NCBI GenBank assembly: GCA_002811645.1
Contig: PDIP01000129.1
Coordinates: forward strand, 1-26,394
Reading direction: 5' to 3'
Length of the DNA: 26,394 nt
DNA from: Corallochytrium limacisporum
Taxonomy: Eukaryota > Opisthokonta
Shown: piece after piece, positions 1 through 8,391 of the stretch
Layout: each line of letters opens with the position of its first letter
How positions within the stretch are numbered: the stretch's first letter is position 1
The notes under the pieces: generated by a model
Databases searched by the model: none
What the model was told of the DNA's origin: nothing
The model's input: only the letters and a program-made list of their open reading frames with translations
Made by a program: the position numbers and the translations under genes

Positions 1-33
1 CCCCCCGGGGCCCCCCGGGGGGGGGGGGGGGGG
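1..33. repeat. G/C homopolymer block at left window end
   Basis: The window opens with six C, four G, six C and then seventeen consecutive G. Nothing coding is visible between this block and the end of the first gene at 102. Similar but shorter poly-C/G tracts occur in other intergenic parts of the window, and the right end is also a C run. This may be where an assembly stopped, so the exact run length should not be trusted. Confidence 0.8.
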
Positions 34-101
34 AAGGTGGGAGTCTCTGACCTCGACCAATGCCCCGAGGCTCAGTGCAGATCGGTCAATACCATCATGA
101 C

Positions 102-1907
102 CTAGAAGGGTACAATTCCATTGCCAGTGCGCCCAAAGTATCCTTTGCGACAATGGTCCATGTTGCTGCCTTCCATTACTCCCGGCACATCTTGGATGCG
201 CTCTAGCCACTTGCTGATGTGGGGATAGGTGGCAATAAGAGGCCCGTTAAGCAGCATGCGGAGATAGTACACTTCGTCCATGCGGAAGATTGTGGGAAAC
301 AGACGGACATCTGCTTCAGTCAGAGCGCTGCCGCACAGCCAGTGGCGACCATCAGACAGTTGATCTTCGATCGTGGCGATGGCACGGTAAAAATCGCGAA
401 AGCCTTTCTCGTACACCTCGTTGCTCGCACTGAAGCCAGTGCGGTAGGCCCCGTTGTTGATATAAGTATAGATATACGTATTCCAGCTGTCAATTTCAGC
501 TTGCAGTTCAATGGGGTACAAATCTAGCTCCTTGCCCAGGCCAGCAGTCTTGAATTGTGTCTCCATCATGCGCAAAATCTCAGAGCTTTCGTTCGAAACA
601 ATCTTCTTCAACTTCTTGTCAAAGAGTATAGGCACACTTCTTTCTGTTGATCCCTCCATCTGGTAGATTTCAGGAATGTACTGCTTGCCATTGACTGTGT
701 CTGGAGTACATACACGATCTTTGTCGGGTCTAAATTGCCACCATCCCCTGTCTTCGCTTCTTCGGTACCAGAGGACATCCATTGTGATATCTTTCTCCAG
801 ACCCATAATGGTGCGACCAACGGCTGCCCGATGGCACCATGGGCAGTTATAGGCGATGTACAGATGGTACCGTCCAGATTCAGGCGGGAACTCCTCAGAA
901 CCGATCCAATTGCGATGGGCGCTGTCCTTGCGAGTGAATTCGTTGACCTTTCCTTTCCCCTGCACATCCTTGGTATCGGCACCGGCGGTGTGTGTTGCGA
1001 TAGACCACGGCTCCTTGATGAAGCGCAGTCGTCCATGGGGCCTCATGAAATCCGAAACCGCACCTGCAGGAGTTAGTCGCCGAGGATTCTGACTGAAACT
1101 GTTGCAATAGTGGGTCTCGAGGATACTGTCCCAGTTCAAACCCGCTCCACCTAGCATAGTTGTGATGTCGTACGCGAAGTCCTTTGCATTTTGGTACTGC
1201 TTCAACCGTGTTCTGCTCAGTTTGTAGATCATGGCATAGACCGAGTCTAGCCGGACAAGGATGGCGTACAGAAGCATATCATTGACTGATAGAATGTCAT
1301 TGTGTCCGATGAATCGCTGTTCCCCGAGTACTTTTTCAGTATGATCAAGTTGCAAGCAAACACTAGCTCGATTTTGCTCGTAATTCTTCTGGTTGTCGGG
1401 AAACCCCATATCAAGGATGCTCCGATACAAGATCAAGGATGACTCGTCACCCAACTTTGACTCTGGGTCGAAGAGTTCAAGGAAGTCACCATCCTTTTTG
1501 CGGCCATAGGATGAGATAGTATCCACAATGTCCTGGAATTTTCCGACTGCAACCCCGGTGCTGGGTTTGAATAGACAAGGGACCGGTGGGAGCTCAGCAG
1601 GATCACCTTTAAATTCTCGATGGACATCTACAGTCACAATGCGATCAATATCTTCACGACTCTTGATGGTGGCTCCTTGCCATTGAATAGGAAGCTCAAG
1701 GTTAAATCCGTTATTTTCGACAAATCTGAGTTCCACCGGAGAGTCTTGAACTGCATGAATTACTGGACCGCTTCCGCGCAAGCCAGTCGCTGCATTATCA
1801 CCTTTAGAAAATTCAACCCATCCGAGAGAGCGCAGGTGCAACAAGACTGCATGTGAGAGTGCATCCCCGGCCCGGGATACGACAAGAAGATCTGGAGAGC
1901 CTGGCAT
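102..1907 (-). CDS. Tandem-domain glutathionyl-hydroquinone reductase (Xi-class GST), N-terminal half degenerate
   Basis: Xi-class glutathione transferases use a catalytic cysteine to reduce glutathionyl-hydroquinones, usually as soluble enzymes of about 320-370 residues. This 601-residue protein is nearly twice that length. Residues about 290-601 form a complete enzyme: an N-terminal thioredoxin-like fold with C355-P-W-C358-H, the NESSEI segment typical of the glutathione site, and an all-helical C-terminal domain. Residues 1-290 look like a second, diverged copy. A segment VPCLFKPSTG aligns with VPILFDKKLK of the active half, and a helical domain ends near residue 266 in HYC...NP..L.PAG, like the tail of ordinary ECM4/YqjG proteins. 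This copy has no cysteine where CPWC should be, so it is probably structural. The ATG at 1907 is used. About 400 bases separate it from divergently transcribed MUS81. The enzyme class is firm; the tandem reading comes from internal alignment by eye. Confidence 0.9.
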   Translation of the reverse strand: MPGSPDLLVVSRAGDALSHAVLLHLRSLGWVEFSKGDNAATGLRGSGPVIHAVQDSPVELRFVENNGFNLELPIQWQGATIKSREDIDRIVTVDVHREFKGDPAELPPVPCLFKPSTGVAVGKFQDIVDTISSYGRKKDGDFLELFDPESKLGDESSLILYRSILDMGFPDNQKNYEQNRASVCLQLDHTEKVLGEQRFIGHNDILSVNDMLLYAILVRLDSVYAMIYKLSRTRLKQYQNAKDFAYDITTMLGGAGLNWDSILETHYCNSFSQNPRRLTPAGAVSDFMRPHGRLRFIKEPWSIATHTAGADTKDVQGKGKVNEFTRKDSAHRNWIGSEEFPPESGRYHLYIAYNCPWCHRAAVGRTIMGLEKDITMDVLWYRRSEDRGWWQFRPDKDRVCTPDTVNGKQYIPEIYQMEGSTERSVPILFDKKLKKIVSNESSEILRMMETQFKTAGLGKELDLYPIELQAEIDSWNTYIYTYINNGAYRTGFSASNEVYEKGFRDFYRAIATIEDQLSDGRHWLCGSALTEADVRLFPTIFRMDEVYYLRMLLNGPLIATYPHISKWLERIQDVPGVMEGSNMDHCRKGYFGRTGNGIVPF

Positions 1908-2310
1908 TAGTTTTCAAGTGATTCATAGCTATTGGGACAAACTTCTTACCATGCGCTCATCACGTCAACCTGACAACGTTGTGTACCTTGCGCTTCATGG
2001 CTTTGCATGTCTCAGTCATGCGAGTACCCCCCCCCAGTGAGCAGCGTCAATCTGCGGGGAGGTTGGAATGTCTCTTTGGTGGTCTGTTACGTCATTGTTT
2101 CAGTAGGAGGGCAATATCCCCCCTACCACTTAAGCTTGCGAAGGGGAGGGCGCGAACAATTTAAGAAAGAAACCGTAAGTGTAGGTTCTGGTCTAGTCAA
2201 TGGTACTTCAGACCGATAATTGTGTGGAAGACGGCAGAATTCTACACTTGACATGCTGCAGTCAAGTCAAGGTCGAATGATCGGTCAATTCCTATACATA
2301 GTTGCCTGCA
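1908..2310. promoter_or_regulatory. Divergent promoter region between hydroquinone reductase and MUS81
   Basis: This stretch of about 400 bases separates two start codons pointing away from each other, so it presumably carries both promoters. It contains a C9 run at 2027-2035 and an ATF/CRE-like octamer TTACGTCA at 2087-2094. No RNA gene or convincing small coding frame is seen. Assignment as regulatory rests on position alone. Confidence 0.5.
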
Positions 2311-4248
2311 ATGGAAGGTGATTTCAAACAGGGTGTGCGAAGAGCACTTGTTCGATTACTAAACGAAAGTGCAAAGCGTGACGCAGACCATGCTGACACT
2401 GAGTCCAGGCAGGGACCATTTCAACATAGCCGGGCAACCAATTGGACAAGAGCCTTGCGACGGGCCCTGAGAGGTTTAGACGAGCACACAGGGTCAGTGG
2501 AATGCACATCGGACCTTTTTGACGTCCACGGCTTTGGGACTGCGACTATCAATAAAGTGGATACAGAGCTCCGAAGGGTTGAAGGTAACCCACTCGGACA
2601 TGAGGCTTCAGAAACTACTTCCAGGCTGAGCAAAGAAGATGTCGGCACGAAAAGTAGCGGGAGCACAGAAACGGGAAAATGGCCCAAGCGACGCACCGGT
2701 TCCAGTGGCATCCTTATTGCGCTCGCGATCCTGCACGGTCAAGTGGGCAAGTCCGAGACTTTTCCAAAGAAAACAATCGTCGCAAAGGCACAGCCATACT
2801 CAGACTCCAGCTACACAGTGGCACCACCGACTGCTAGGCGGTCGAACCCAGCCGTAGGTGGTAATAGGAAGGTTTTTAACTATACAGCGTGGAATTGCAT
2901 GAAGACTCTGCTCAACAAGAATCTGGTCTCAAAGCACAGTCGTAACTATAAACTAACTGATGAAGGCATTCTACTAGCGGGAAGGCACGCACTAGCTTGC
3001 GGTGTTTCTCTGACTTCCACTGTAGACGCTAGGGATGAAGTCAGTGAATCTAATTTCGTACCTTCGCCGCCGCGTAGCAACCCATCAGGAAGTGATGGTA
3101 CTGGGCGGCTACTCAATAACTGGCAAGACATTTTACACGACTGCACAAACCGGCTGGCAAGTTTGGGACTGGATCCCAACATCCCCACATTTATTGACAC
3201 TAGATCACGAAAAGTGCCGTGTAGGTGCCAAGCTGCCACACGGAAAATCGCTGGAAGGACGGCATACCGAGCTACGGTGAATCCATCTTACGCATCTTTA
3301 ATCGAAGGTGGAATCATAGACATCTCGGCCCAACCGAAAGGGGGAGATGATCGGTTGACAGTGTGGTTACCCCACGATGGAAAGGCATGCTGTCGGAGCG
3401 CGTCAGTCCAAAGTTCACGGTCGTTTTCTGTTTCTCAGCTGAGTAGCCAGATCCAAAGGAGTCTGCATGTGACTGAGGGACCCGGTGCCTCAGGGTCTGT
3501 TCGCATCCTTATAGACAACAGAGAGCCGAACAAGGCATCAATGTTGAGGAAACTGCGGCAGGTGGGTATCGATGCAGAAGTCCGTGCCTTGCCAATTGGG
3601 GACTTCCTTTGGGTTGAAGACGTTGATGGGTGTGAGACGGTACTGGACTTTGTCGTTGAGCGAAAGCGTTTGGATGACCTGCACCAAAGTGTAAAGAATA
3701 AGCATTTGGAAAGCCAACTGAATCGGCTGCACATGGCAGGATTTAGTCAAACGTTCGTACTCTTGGAAGATTATGGGAAAAGCTCGGGTGATGCGAAGGT
3801 TCTTCATGGCGTGCTATCTCAGCTTCTTTTCCGTGAAATGGTGAGCCTGCTGTATTCATACGGTCCTGGAGACACATGTAAGATATTGGAAACGCTCACA
3901 CTTAACCTGCACAACCATAGTCGAAAGGCACTGATCAAGTGGGAAGACTTTTCGGACCATTTAAAAAGCTACACGGGGCCAAAGACGCACAACGATATGT
4001 TTATTTTAATGTTAGCAAACGTACGTGGAATTTCGCTAGTGACTGCTGAATGTATTGCAAAGCAGTACCAGACTTTGGCTGCGTTTGTGAAGTCCATGCG
4101 GACAGACTACACGTCACCTGCAGATGCTATTTTGGCATTGGCATCATCGACAGTTGGCGGTGATGGCCATGGGAAACGATTGGGTCCGAAAATTGCAGAA
4201 AATCTGTACAGTACGTTCATTGGGGATGGAAAGGATGTGAATGATTGA
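2311..4248 (+). CDS. MUS81: MUS81-type structure-specific endonuclease
   Basis: MUS81, with an EME1/EME2-like partner, cuts 3' flaps, stalled forks and nicked Holliday junctions in the nucleus. The 645-residue product has the family order. An N-terminal helix-hairpin-helix-like region covers about residues 1-90 (NWTRALRRALRGL, VHGFGTATINKVD). A winged-helix segment starts near residue 188 (TAWNCMKTLLNK...YKLTDEG). The ERCC4 nuclease domain starts near 397 (RILIDNREP) and carries the metal-binding signature VERKRLDD at 449-456. Tandem HhH follows at about 560-640. The frame could be opened three codons earlier at a TTG, but the ATG at 2311 is the sensible eukaryotic start. The stop lies 34 bases from the stop of the convergent uL24m gene. 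The non-catalytic partner is not in this window. Confidence 0.95.
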   Translation: MEGDFKQGVRRALVRLLNESAKRDADHADTESRQGPFQHSRATNWTRALRRALRGLDEHTGSVECTSDLFDVHGFGTATINKVDTELRRVEGNPLGHEASETTSRLSKEDVGTKSSGSTETGKWPKRRTGSSGILIALAILHGQVGKSETFPKKTIVAKAQPYSDSSYTVAPPTARRSNPAVGGNRKVFNYTAWNCMKTLLNKNLVSKHSRNYKLTDEGILLAGRHALACGVSLTSTVDARDEVSESNFVPSPPRSNPSGSDGTGRLLNNWQDILHDCTNRLASLGLDPNIPTFIDTRSRKVPCRCQAATRKIAGRTAYRATVNPSYASLIEGGIIDISAQPKGGDDRLTVWLPHDGKACCRSASVQSSRSFSVSQLSSQIQRSLHVTEGPGASGSVRILIDNREPNKASMLRKLRQVGIDAEVRALPIGDFLWVEDVDGCETVLDFVVERKRLDDLHQSVKNKHLESQLNRLHMAGFSQTFVLLEDYGKSSGDAKVLHGVLSQLLFREMVSLLYSYGPGDTCKILETLTLNLHNHSRKALIKWEDFSDHLKSYTGPKTHNDMFILMLANVRGISLVTAECIAKQYQTLAAFVKSMRTDYTSPADAILALASSTVGGDGHGKRLGPKIAENLYSTFIGDGKDVND

Positions 4249-4282
4249 ATCCCTACACACCCGCTTGCGGATACACACTCGA

Positions 4283-5038
4283 TCATGACTTGAAGGCGTA
4301 TCCAGGAACATGCTTTCCGAACCACCAGGCGGAAGGCTGCTGGCGGTCCTTCCTGAATTTCAATCTAAGGTCCTTTAGGTTTTCTTCCATGTTCGGAATA
4401 CGTGCTGACAACAGATCCTGCATGGTATAGGCCGACACGATCCTTGCTTTCCTCTGAAGCTCGGCTAGCGGTGTGTCTTCATCACCATCAGGTCCGACAT
4501 TAGTTTGGGCGGGCTTCGGGATCGGACTACCAGATAGGGCACTGATCCTAGTCTCACCATTCCAGGTGATGGTTGTAGGGCGCTTCAACACCGGATCCAG
4601 GAGCTGGAAGTCGCGATAGTCTCGCTCTGCGTAGGCTTCCCGACATTCGTTTTCTCCATTGGCCCCCATGCCCCACAGTTGCCGGGGTCGTAGTCCAGAG
4701 ACCAAGACTCTGTAAGCAATTGTGTCAATGTTCTGCACTTTGCAGATTGTTCCAATTTCAGCAGGATTGTCACTGCGCATGCACACGACGTAGTCGTTTT
4801 CGAAGTATGGCTGCTTCTCATACTGGCCGAGTGGTCTCGGCAGAATAAACCCTTTGTATCTCACCATGCCTTTCGTGACCACAACATTCTGCAATTGATT
4901 AGGGTTTACTGGGTCGAGTGCTATATATTTTCCCCGAAATGGATACTTTTTAGCAAGTTCTGCCATAACATAGTCTTTCTTGATCGGTGCCTTGCCGCGG
5001 AGGGCTGACGGTAGCGCCCGCACAGCTCTGCCTCGCAT
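4283..5038 (-). CDS. MRPL24: Mitochondrial large-subunit ribosomal protein uL24m
   Basis: uL24 binds 23S-type rRNA early in large-subunit assembly. The 251-residue protein begins with an arginine-rich, acid-free stretch (MRGRAVRALPSALRGKAP), as expected for a mitochondrial presequence. Residues about 81-116 fit a diverged KOW motif: NDYVVCMRSD, then GTICKV, then YRVLVSGL. Residues 147-176, LLDPVLKRPTTITW followed by IPKP, closely match the part of animal MRPL24 that reads L.DP...KPT.I.W and IPKP. The protein ends in a tryptophan-rich tail after a basic helix. I identified it from this C-terminal match because the KOW glycines are weakly kept. The start is an ATG with no alternative nearby. 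It is convergent with MUS81 and divergent from the TatB-like gene. Confidence 0.75.
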   Translation of the reverse strand: MRGRAVRALPSALRGKAPIKKDYVMAELAKKYPFRGKYIALDPVNPNQLQNVVVTKGMVRYKGFILPRPLGQYEKQPYFENDYVVCMRSDNPAEIGTICKVQNIDTIAYRVLVSGLRPRQLWGMGANGENECREAYAERDYRDFQLLDPVLKRPTTITWNGETRISALSGSPIPKPAQTNVGPDGDEDTPLAELQRKARIVSAYTMQDLLSARIPNMEENLKDLRLKFRKDRQQPSAWWFGKHVPGYAFKS

Positions 5039-5493
5039 TGCAAGTATTTCTCTATGTTTGCTTTCGACGCTGTGCCACGTTCTCAGGTCATTGTTGTGAC
5101 AGACTATAACGTTGCGTAATTACTGGTCACGTCGAAGATCTGGAGGCTACACTTATAGCTTTCTTTCTCGTGCTTGAGCAATCGTGGATGGGAGTAGCGG
5201 GTTGGTCCCGCAAACAATATGGGCGATCATGTGGGCCCCCTCCCAACCTGCTCCTCATGTACGTACTCCTTTCCGGCCCAGTTTTAGTACTGGGCAAGCC
5301 CGGTCCCATCAGCGACCAATACTGAAACGCTTAGGGCACTGATAAATCAATATTTTCGGCGGTGGGCCCGCAGTGGAGGGGGGTGTCTGAGCAAAGGTAG
5401 ACAAGACCGACAGCTAATGTGAATGTCAAGCAGGAAGACAACATCAACTAGCAAATGTATGGTCTATTACAAAATTGATAACAATGTGACATA
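5039..5493. promoter_or_regulatory. Divergent promoter region between uL24m and TatB-like genes
   Basis: These 455 bases lie between two outward-facing start codons. They contain a perfect inverted repeat with 7-base arms at 5276-5295 (GCCCAGT, 6-base loop, ACTGGGC) and a smaller GCGGG/CCCGC hairpin near 5200. The last 60 bases before the TatB-like ATG are A-rich and probably form its 5' leader. No RNA gene was recognised. The regulatory role is inferred from position. Confidence 0.45.
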
Positions 5494-6036
5494 ATGGGAC
5501 TGAGTGTTTTAGAGTTTGTCTTTGGTGTAGGCCTCGCCACATATGTCATTGGTCCCCAACAGTTGCCTGCTGTAGCAAGACAAGTGGGTAGAACAGCGGG
5601 ATCTGCTGTCAGAATCATATCGTCATATCGTGACACGGTTTACAAGCAGATGGCCGGCAACAAAGCCGGCGAAATAGAAAGACAATTGGAAGAGGCTTAC
5701 GACGATTTGGCCAGAGTACGGAGAGATATTCGCGGAGGGATTAGTCTTTCCCGAAGAGTTGTTTCCTATATCCCCAGCAGCCGTGGAACCAGTAAAACAA
5801 CTGCGTCTGAAAGTGCCGGTGTTGACCAGTTGAAGGACGACGAGCAGCTTCACACAGTCACACCAACAGAATCCGCAAGTTCAGAGAACAGCCCAACATC
5901 ACTGCCACTGTTCTCATCGAGACCGCTATCTCGCGACGTCCCGATTGGTGTCCAGCCATCAACAGGATCCAGCATTCTATTAGAGTCCTTAGTCAGAGAA
6001 GGACGAGCACAACTGGAGAAACTAAAATTGAAGTAA
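5494..6036 (+). CDS. TatA/TatB-like twin-arginine translocase subunit, probably mitochondrial
   Basis: Tat systems move folded proteins; in mitochondria a minimal TatB/TatC form is known to support Rieske protein assembly in plants. The 180-residue product has the TatA/B layout. A short N-terminal membrane helix covers residues 3-20 and carries a glutamate at position 6, a TatB-like feature. It ends in G20-P21, followed by the hinge QQLPAVARQVGR and an amphipathic helix to about residue 55. A charged helix with coiled-coil character follows (about 58-80), then a Ser/Thr-rich, probably disordered tail ending in a basic helix. There is no N-terminal transit peptide, unlike plastid Tha4 and Hcf106, which favours a mitochondrial protein with internal targeting. 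The start is the ATG at 5494. The next gene begins only five bases after its stop. The family call rests on motifs, not on a search. Confidence 0.75.
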   Translation: MGLSVLEFVFGVGLATYVIGPQQLPAVARQVGRTAGSAVRIISSYRDTVYKQMAGNKAGEIERQLEEAYDDLARVRRDIRGGISLSRRVVSYIPSSRGTSKTTASESAGVDQLKDDEQLHTVTPTESASSENSPTSLPLFSSRPLSRDVPIGVQPSTGSSILLESLVREGRAQLEKLKLK

Positions 6037-6041
6037 AGAAA

Positions 6042-7448
6042 ATGCACTCTATGACCGGAGAACGAGGAGCATTTGTGTGGATCCTTCCGAAGAGACTCGC
6101 TGTCCTCGACCAGACCGCGAGTTCTTTGCTGGTAGAACCGGCTAATGAACAAGCGGGGTTGCCAACATTAAGGTGTCTTCTGCAAGCAGAACAGACTTCA
6201 GATGTTCTGGTTGTTGTATTTGGGTACTACGTGAAGAGGAAAGCGATGACAAGAAAGCGCAAAAGTGGGGACCCAGAGTTCATGGGACCATCGTTGATTC
6301 ACAATTTAGTGGTGGGAGACGAGACCATCGGGCGAATGGACCTGCCGTGCTGGAAACATGACCAATTGAAGAACCCTTTACCAAGATCTCCAGTAGTAGC
6401 AATCCTGCGCAGGGTGTCCATTCGCAAGGGACGGAACGGAAGATTGTACGCGTCTGTTGGGTCATCCTCCTGTGTGTCCATTGTCCAAAGAGAAGAAGAC
6501 ATTAATCAAGGAAATGTCAGTCTCGAAATGTGTACTCGTTTCAGTTCATTAACTAAATTGCTGCATTTGTCTCACTTATTTGATCGATGCCATACCATGG
6601 CAGGAAGGCATCTGGAATGTGTTGACATAGATGTGGGCATTTACGATGCTGTGACCAATAGTGAAGATTGCTGTTTTCTGGAAGTGGCCGTCCAGACAGC
6701 GACAGGCCAGCACGCAACTCTTCTTTGCCTTCATGAATCCTTCATTTTGACTTTGAAAGAGCATATCCGTAACAAGATTAGGTCTTTTCGCCTCTCTGAT
6801 ATGATTATGATCACCACAGGTGGAGTTTTACAATATCAGACCACGACAGATTCATCTGTTTGTCCTATTGCTCAACTGGAAGTAACCAGTCCTGCACCGG
6901 CACCTACGTCCCTCCTGCACGTGTGCCAAAAGGGCAAGAGCGATCGAGTTTATGTCTGTCAGATCAGCGTGTCCTTTCTTGTCTGGCGGTCAAGTGAGCA
7001 TGATTGGATTGGGTTTTCCAGAACTGGAATTCATTTGGGACCCGACTACCACCTGTCTACCTTGACCATGAGGCTGTGTCAAATGTGCCATATCGCTATC
7101 GAAACGAGTACAGCGATATGTCCACGTTGCCATCGTCACGGCCCTCCGATTGTGCTGAGGAATCCTGATGTCACTGTACACGACCCAACATGCCAAACGG
7201 GGGTCCCTGCACAATTGCTAAATGCTGAAAGCTTGTTCCGCGGAATTGAAGTAAGCGCCATCCTTGATGGCGATTCTCGTCACCAACGCTTGCTGTACCA
7301 AAGCCTTCGAAGATTCATTGATAGAACACGCCATGTCTATACTGTTCATGTCAGGAAGCGTGAGAGTGGTGTCTTACTCATAACGCGTCTAGATTTTCCG
7401 AGCATTTCGGATGTGTTTGCTACAGATTCTATTCTTCCCGACGAGTGA
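6042..7448 (+). CDS. Unrecognised protein with C4 zinc ribbon; possible OB-fold/RPA-like C-terminus
   Basis: I do not recognise this 468-residue protein. It has no signal peptide or membrane helix. A zinc ribbon, C346-x2-C349-x10-C360-x2-C363, sits between segments rich in predicted beta strands. The region after it (RHVYTVHVRKRE, then GVLLITRLDFPS) resembles in outline the zinc-containing C-terminal OB fold of RPA70 or SHLD2. That would suggest single-stranded DNA binding, but this is a weak impression. The ATG at 6042 is five bases after the TatB-like stop. Other in-frame ATGs lie at codon 4 and near codon 69 (about 6246), so the true start is uncertain. If 6042 is right, the gene is either translated from a bicistronic mRNA or has its promoter inside the TatB-like gene. 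Its last 20 bases overlap the convergent carrier gene. Confidence 0.8.
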   Translation: MHSMTGERGAFVWILPKRLAVLDQTASSLLVEPANEQAGLPTLRCLLQAEQTSDVLVVVFGYYVKRKAMTRKRKSGDPEFMGPSLIHNLVVGDETIGRMDLPCWKHDQLKNPLPRSPVVAILRRVSIRKGRNGRLYASVGSSSCVSIVQREEDINQGNVSLEMCTRFSSLTKLLHLSHLFDRCHTMAGRHLECVDIDVGIYDAVTNSEDCCFLEVAVQTATGQHATLLCLHESFILTLKEHIRNKIRSFRLSDMIMITTGGVLQYQTTTDSSVCPIAQLEVTSPAPAPTSLLHVCQKGKSDRVYVCQISVSFLVWRSSEHDWIGFSRTGIHLGPDYHLSTLTMRLCQMCHIAIETSTAICPRCHRHGPPIVLRNPDVTVHDPTCQTGVPAQLLNAESLFRGIEVSAILDGDSRHQRLLYQSLRRFIDRTRHVYTVHVRKRESGVLLITRLDFPSISDVFATDSILPDE

Positions 7449-8391
7449 ATTGCTGCACCAGCTGCTTGTATTGTTCCCAAATCACGAAGGTGAGAATAGT
7501 ATGGGGAAAGATCCGCAGGAAGTGCGGAAACAGCCCCTTGTAGAATCCTTGAGGTCCCTCTCGTGCAAAAATCTTCTGAATACAGTCAAAGAGACCATTG
7601 TACCGCGCTGCCTTAATATGACCCTTCGTTCCCTCAATTTTCTGGTTGAATAACCGAGTGCTCACTACATCCAATGGATTCATACCGACAGCCACACATA
7701 CTCCAGACATCGACGCCACCAACAAGTGAGTTGGGAAACTGTCTTGCATCCCCTGTTTTCTGGTCAAGTACTCCTTGAACGACTCATACGTGGTAAGTTG
7801 TATGGAAGAGCCCACCATTACACGAGCAGCTGCAGCCTGCACCCCACGAAAGAGACCTCCAAACCCCTCCTGGTTCATGATGTGTGCTACTGCAGCACGC
7901 ATGGTCGTGTAGCCGTGCTGATCACCGACAACTGCATGGCCAGGAGCCCTGCTCTGAGCCTGGAGCTGTGTCTTGATTAGCTGAAATGGAGTGCCCGCAA
8001 TTGCGCCGACGACGCCCGCCAAGGCACCACTCAAGAGTCTGTACTGAAACTCACGTTTCTCCCAATCGTCGTCTAGGCTATGGAACATGGCCTTGAAGGG
8101 GCCGTAGGTACCCAAGCGTAGACCATTCATGGTGAGTTGGTACCCCAACGCCGGAACTAAGCCACCTTGTATTCCACTAACTCCTTCATAGCGTCCAATC
8201 TGATAGAAAGCCTGCAGGAAGTTCTTGTACACACGTGGTTTTGCACCACGTTTCACGCCTTCTCCGTCTAACTGCATGCGAATCTTGACAACTTCAATAG
8301 GATTCGTGAAAAATCCTGCGGTGACGGTTGCCGCACCACCAGTTAGGTGTTCTACCCACGGAGTATCTGCGGTAGGAGTTGCAGCGGCCAT
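7429..8391 (-). CDS. Mitochondrial carrier, SLC25A34/35 (yeast OAC1-like) type
   Basis: SLC25 carriers exchange metabolites across the mitochondrial inner membrane; the OAC1/SLC25A34/35 branch handles oxaloacetate, sulfate and related anions in yeast. The 320-residue protein is the usual length and has three repeats of about 100 residues, each with two membrane helices. The signature motifs are PIEVVK at 31-36, PFQLIK at 135-140 and PLDVVS at 239-244. The second motif with F-Q instead of an acidic residue, and the third reading PLDVVSTRLFNQ, are marks of this branch. The ATG at 8391 starts the protein just before its first repeat, with no separate presequence. Substrate is inferred from the family only. 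The stop codon lies inside the end of the convergent zinc-ribbon gene. Confidence 0.9.
   Translation of the reverse strand: MAAATPTADTPWVEHLTGGAATVTAGFFTNPIEVVKIRMQLDGEGVKRGAKPRVYKNFLQAFYQIGRYEGVSGIQGGLVPALGYQLTMNGLRLGTYGPFKAMFHSLDDDWEKREFQYRLLSGALAGVVGAIAGTPFQLIKTQLQAQSRAPGHAVVGDQHGYTTMRAAVAHIMNQEGFGGLFRGVQAAAARVMVGSSIQLTTYESFKEYLTRKQGMQDSFPTHLLVASMSGVCVAVGMNPLDVVSTRLFNQKIEGTKGHIKAARYNGLFDCIQKIFAREGPQGFYKGLFPHFLRIFPHTILTFVIWEQYKQLVQQFTRREE

Noticed and set aside
2302-2310. TTG-initiated extension of MUS81
   Set aside because: An ATG lies three codons downstream at 2311, and TTG starts are not expected for a nuclear gene.
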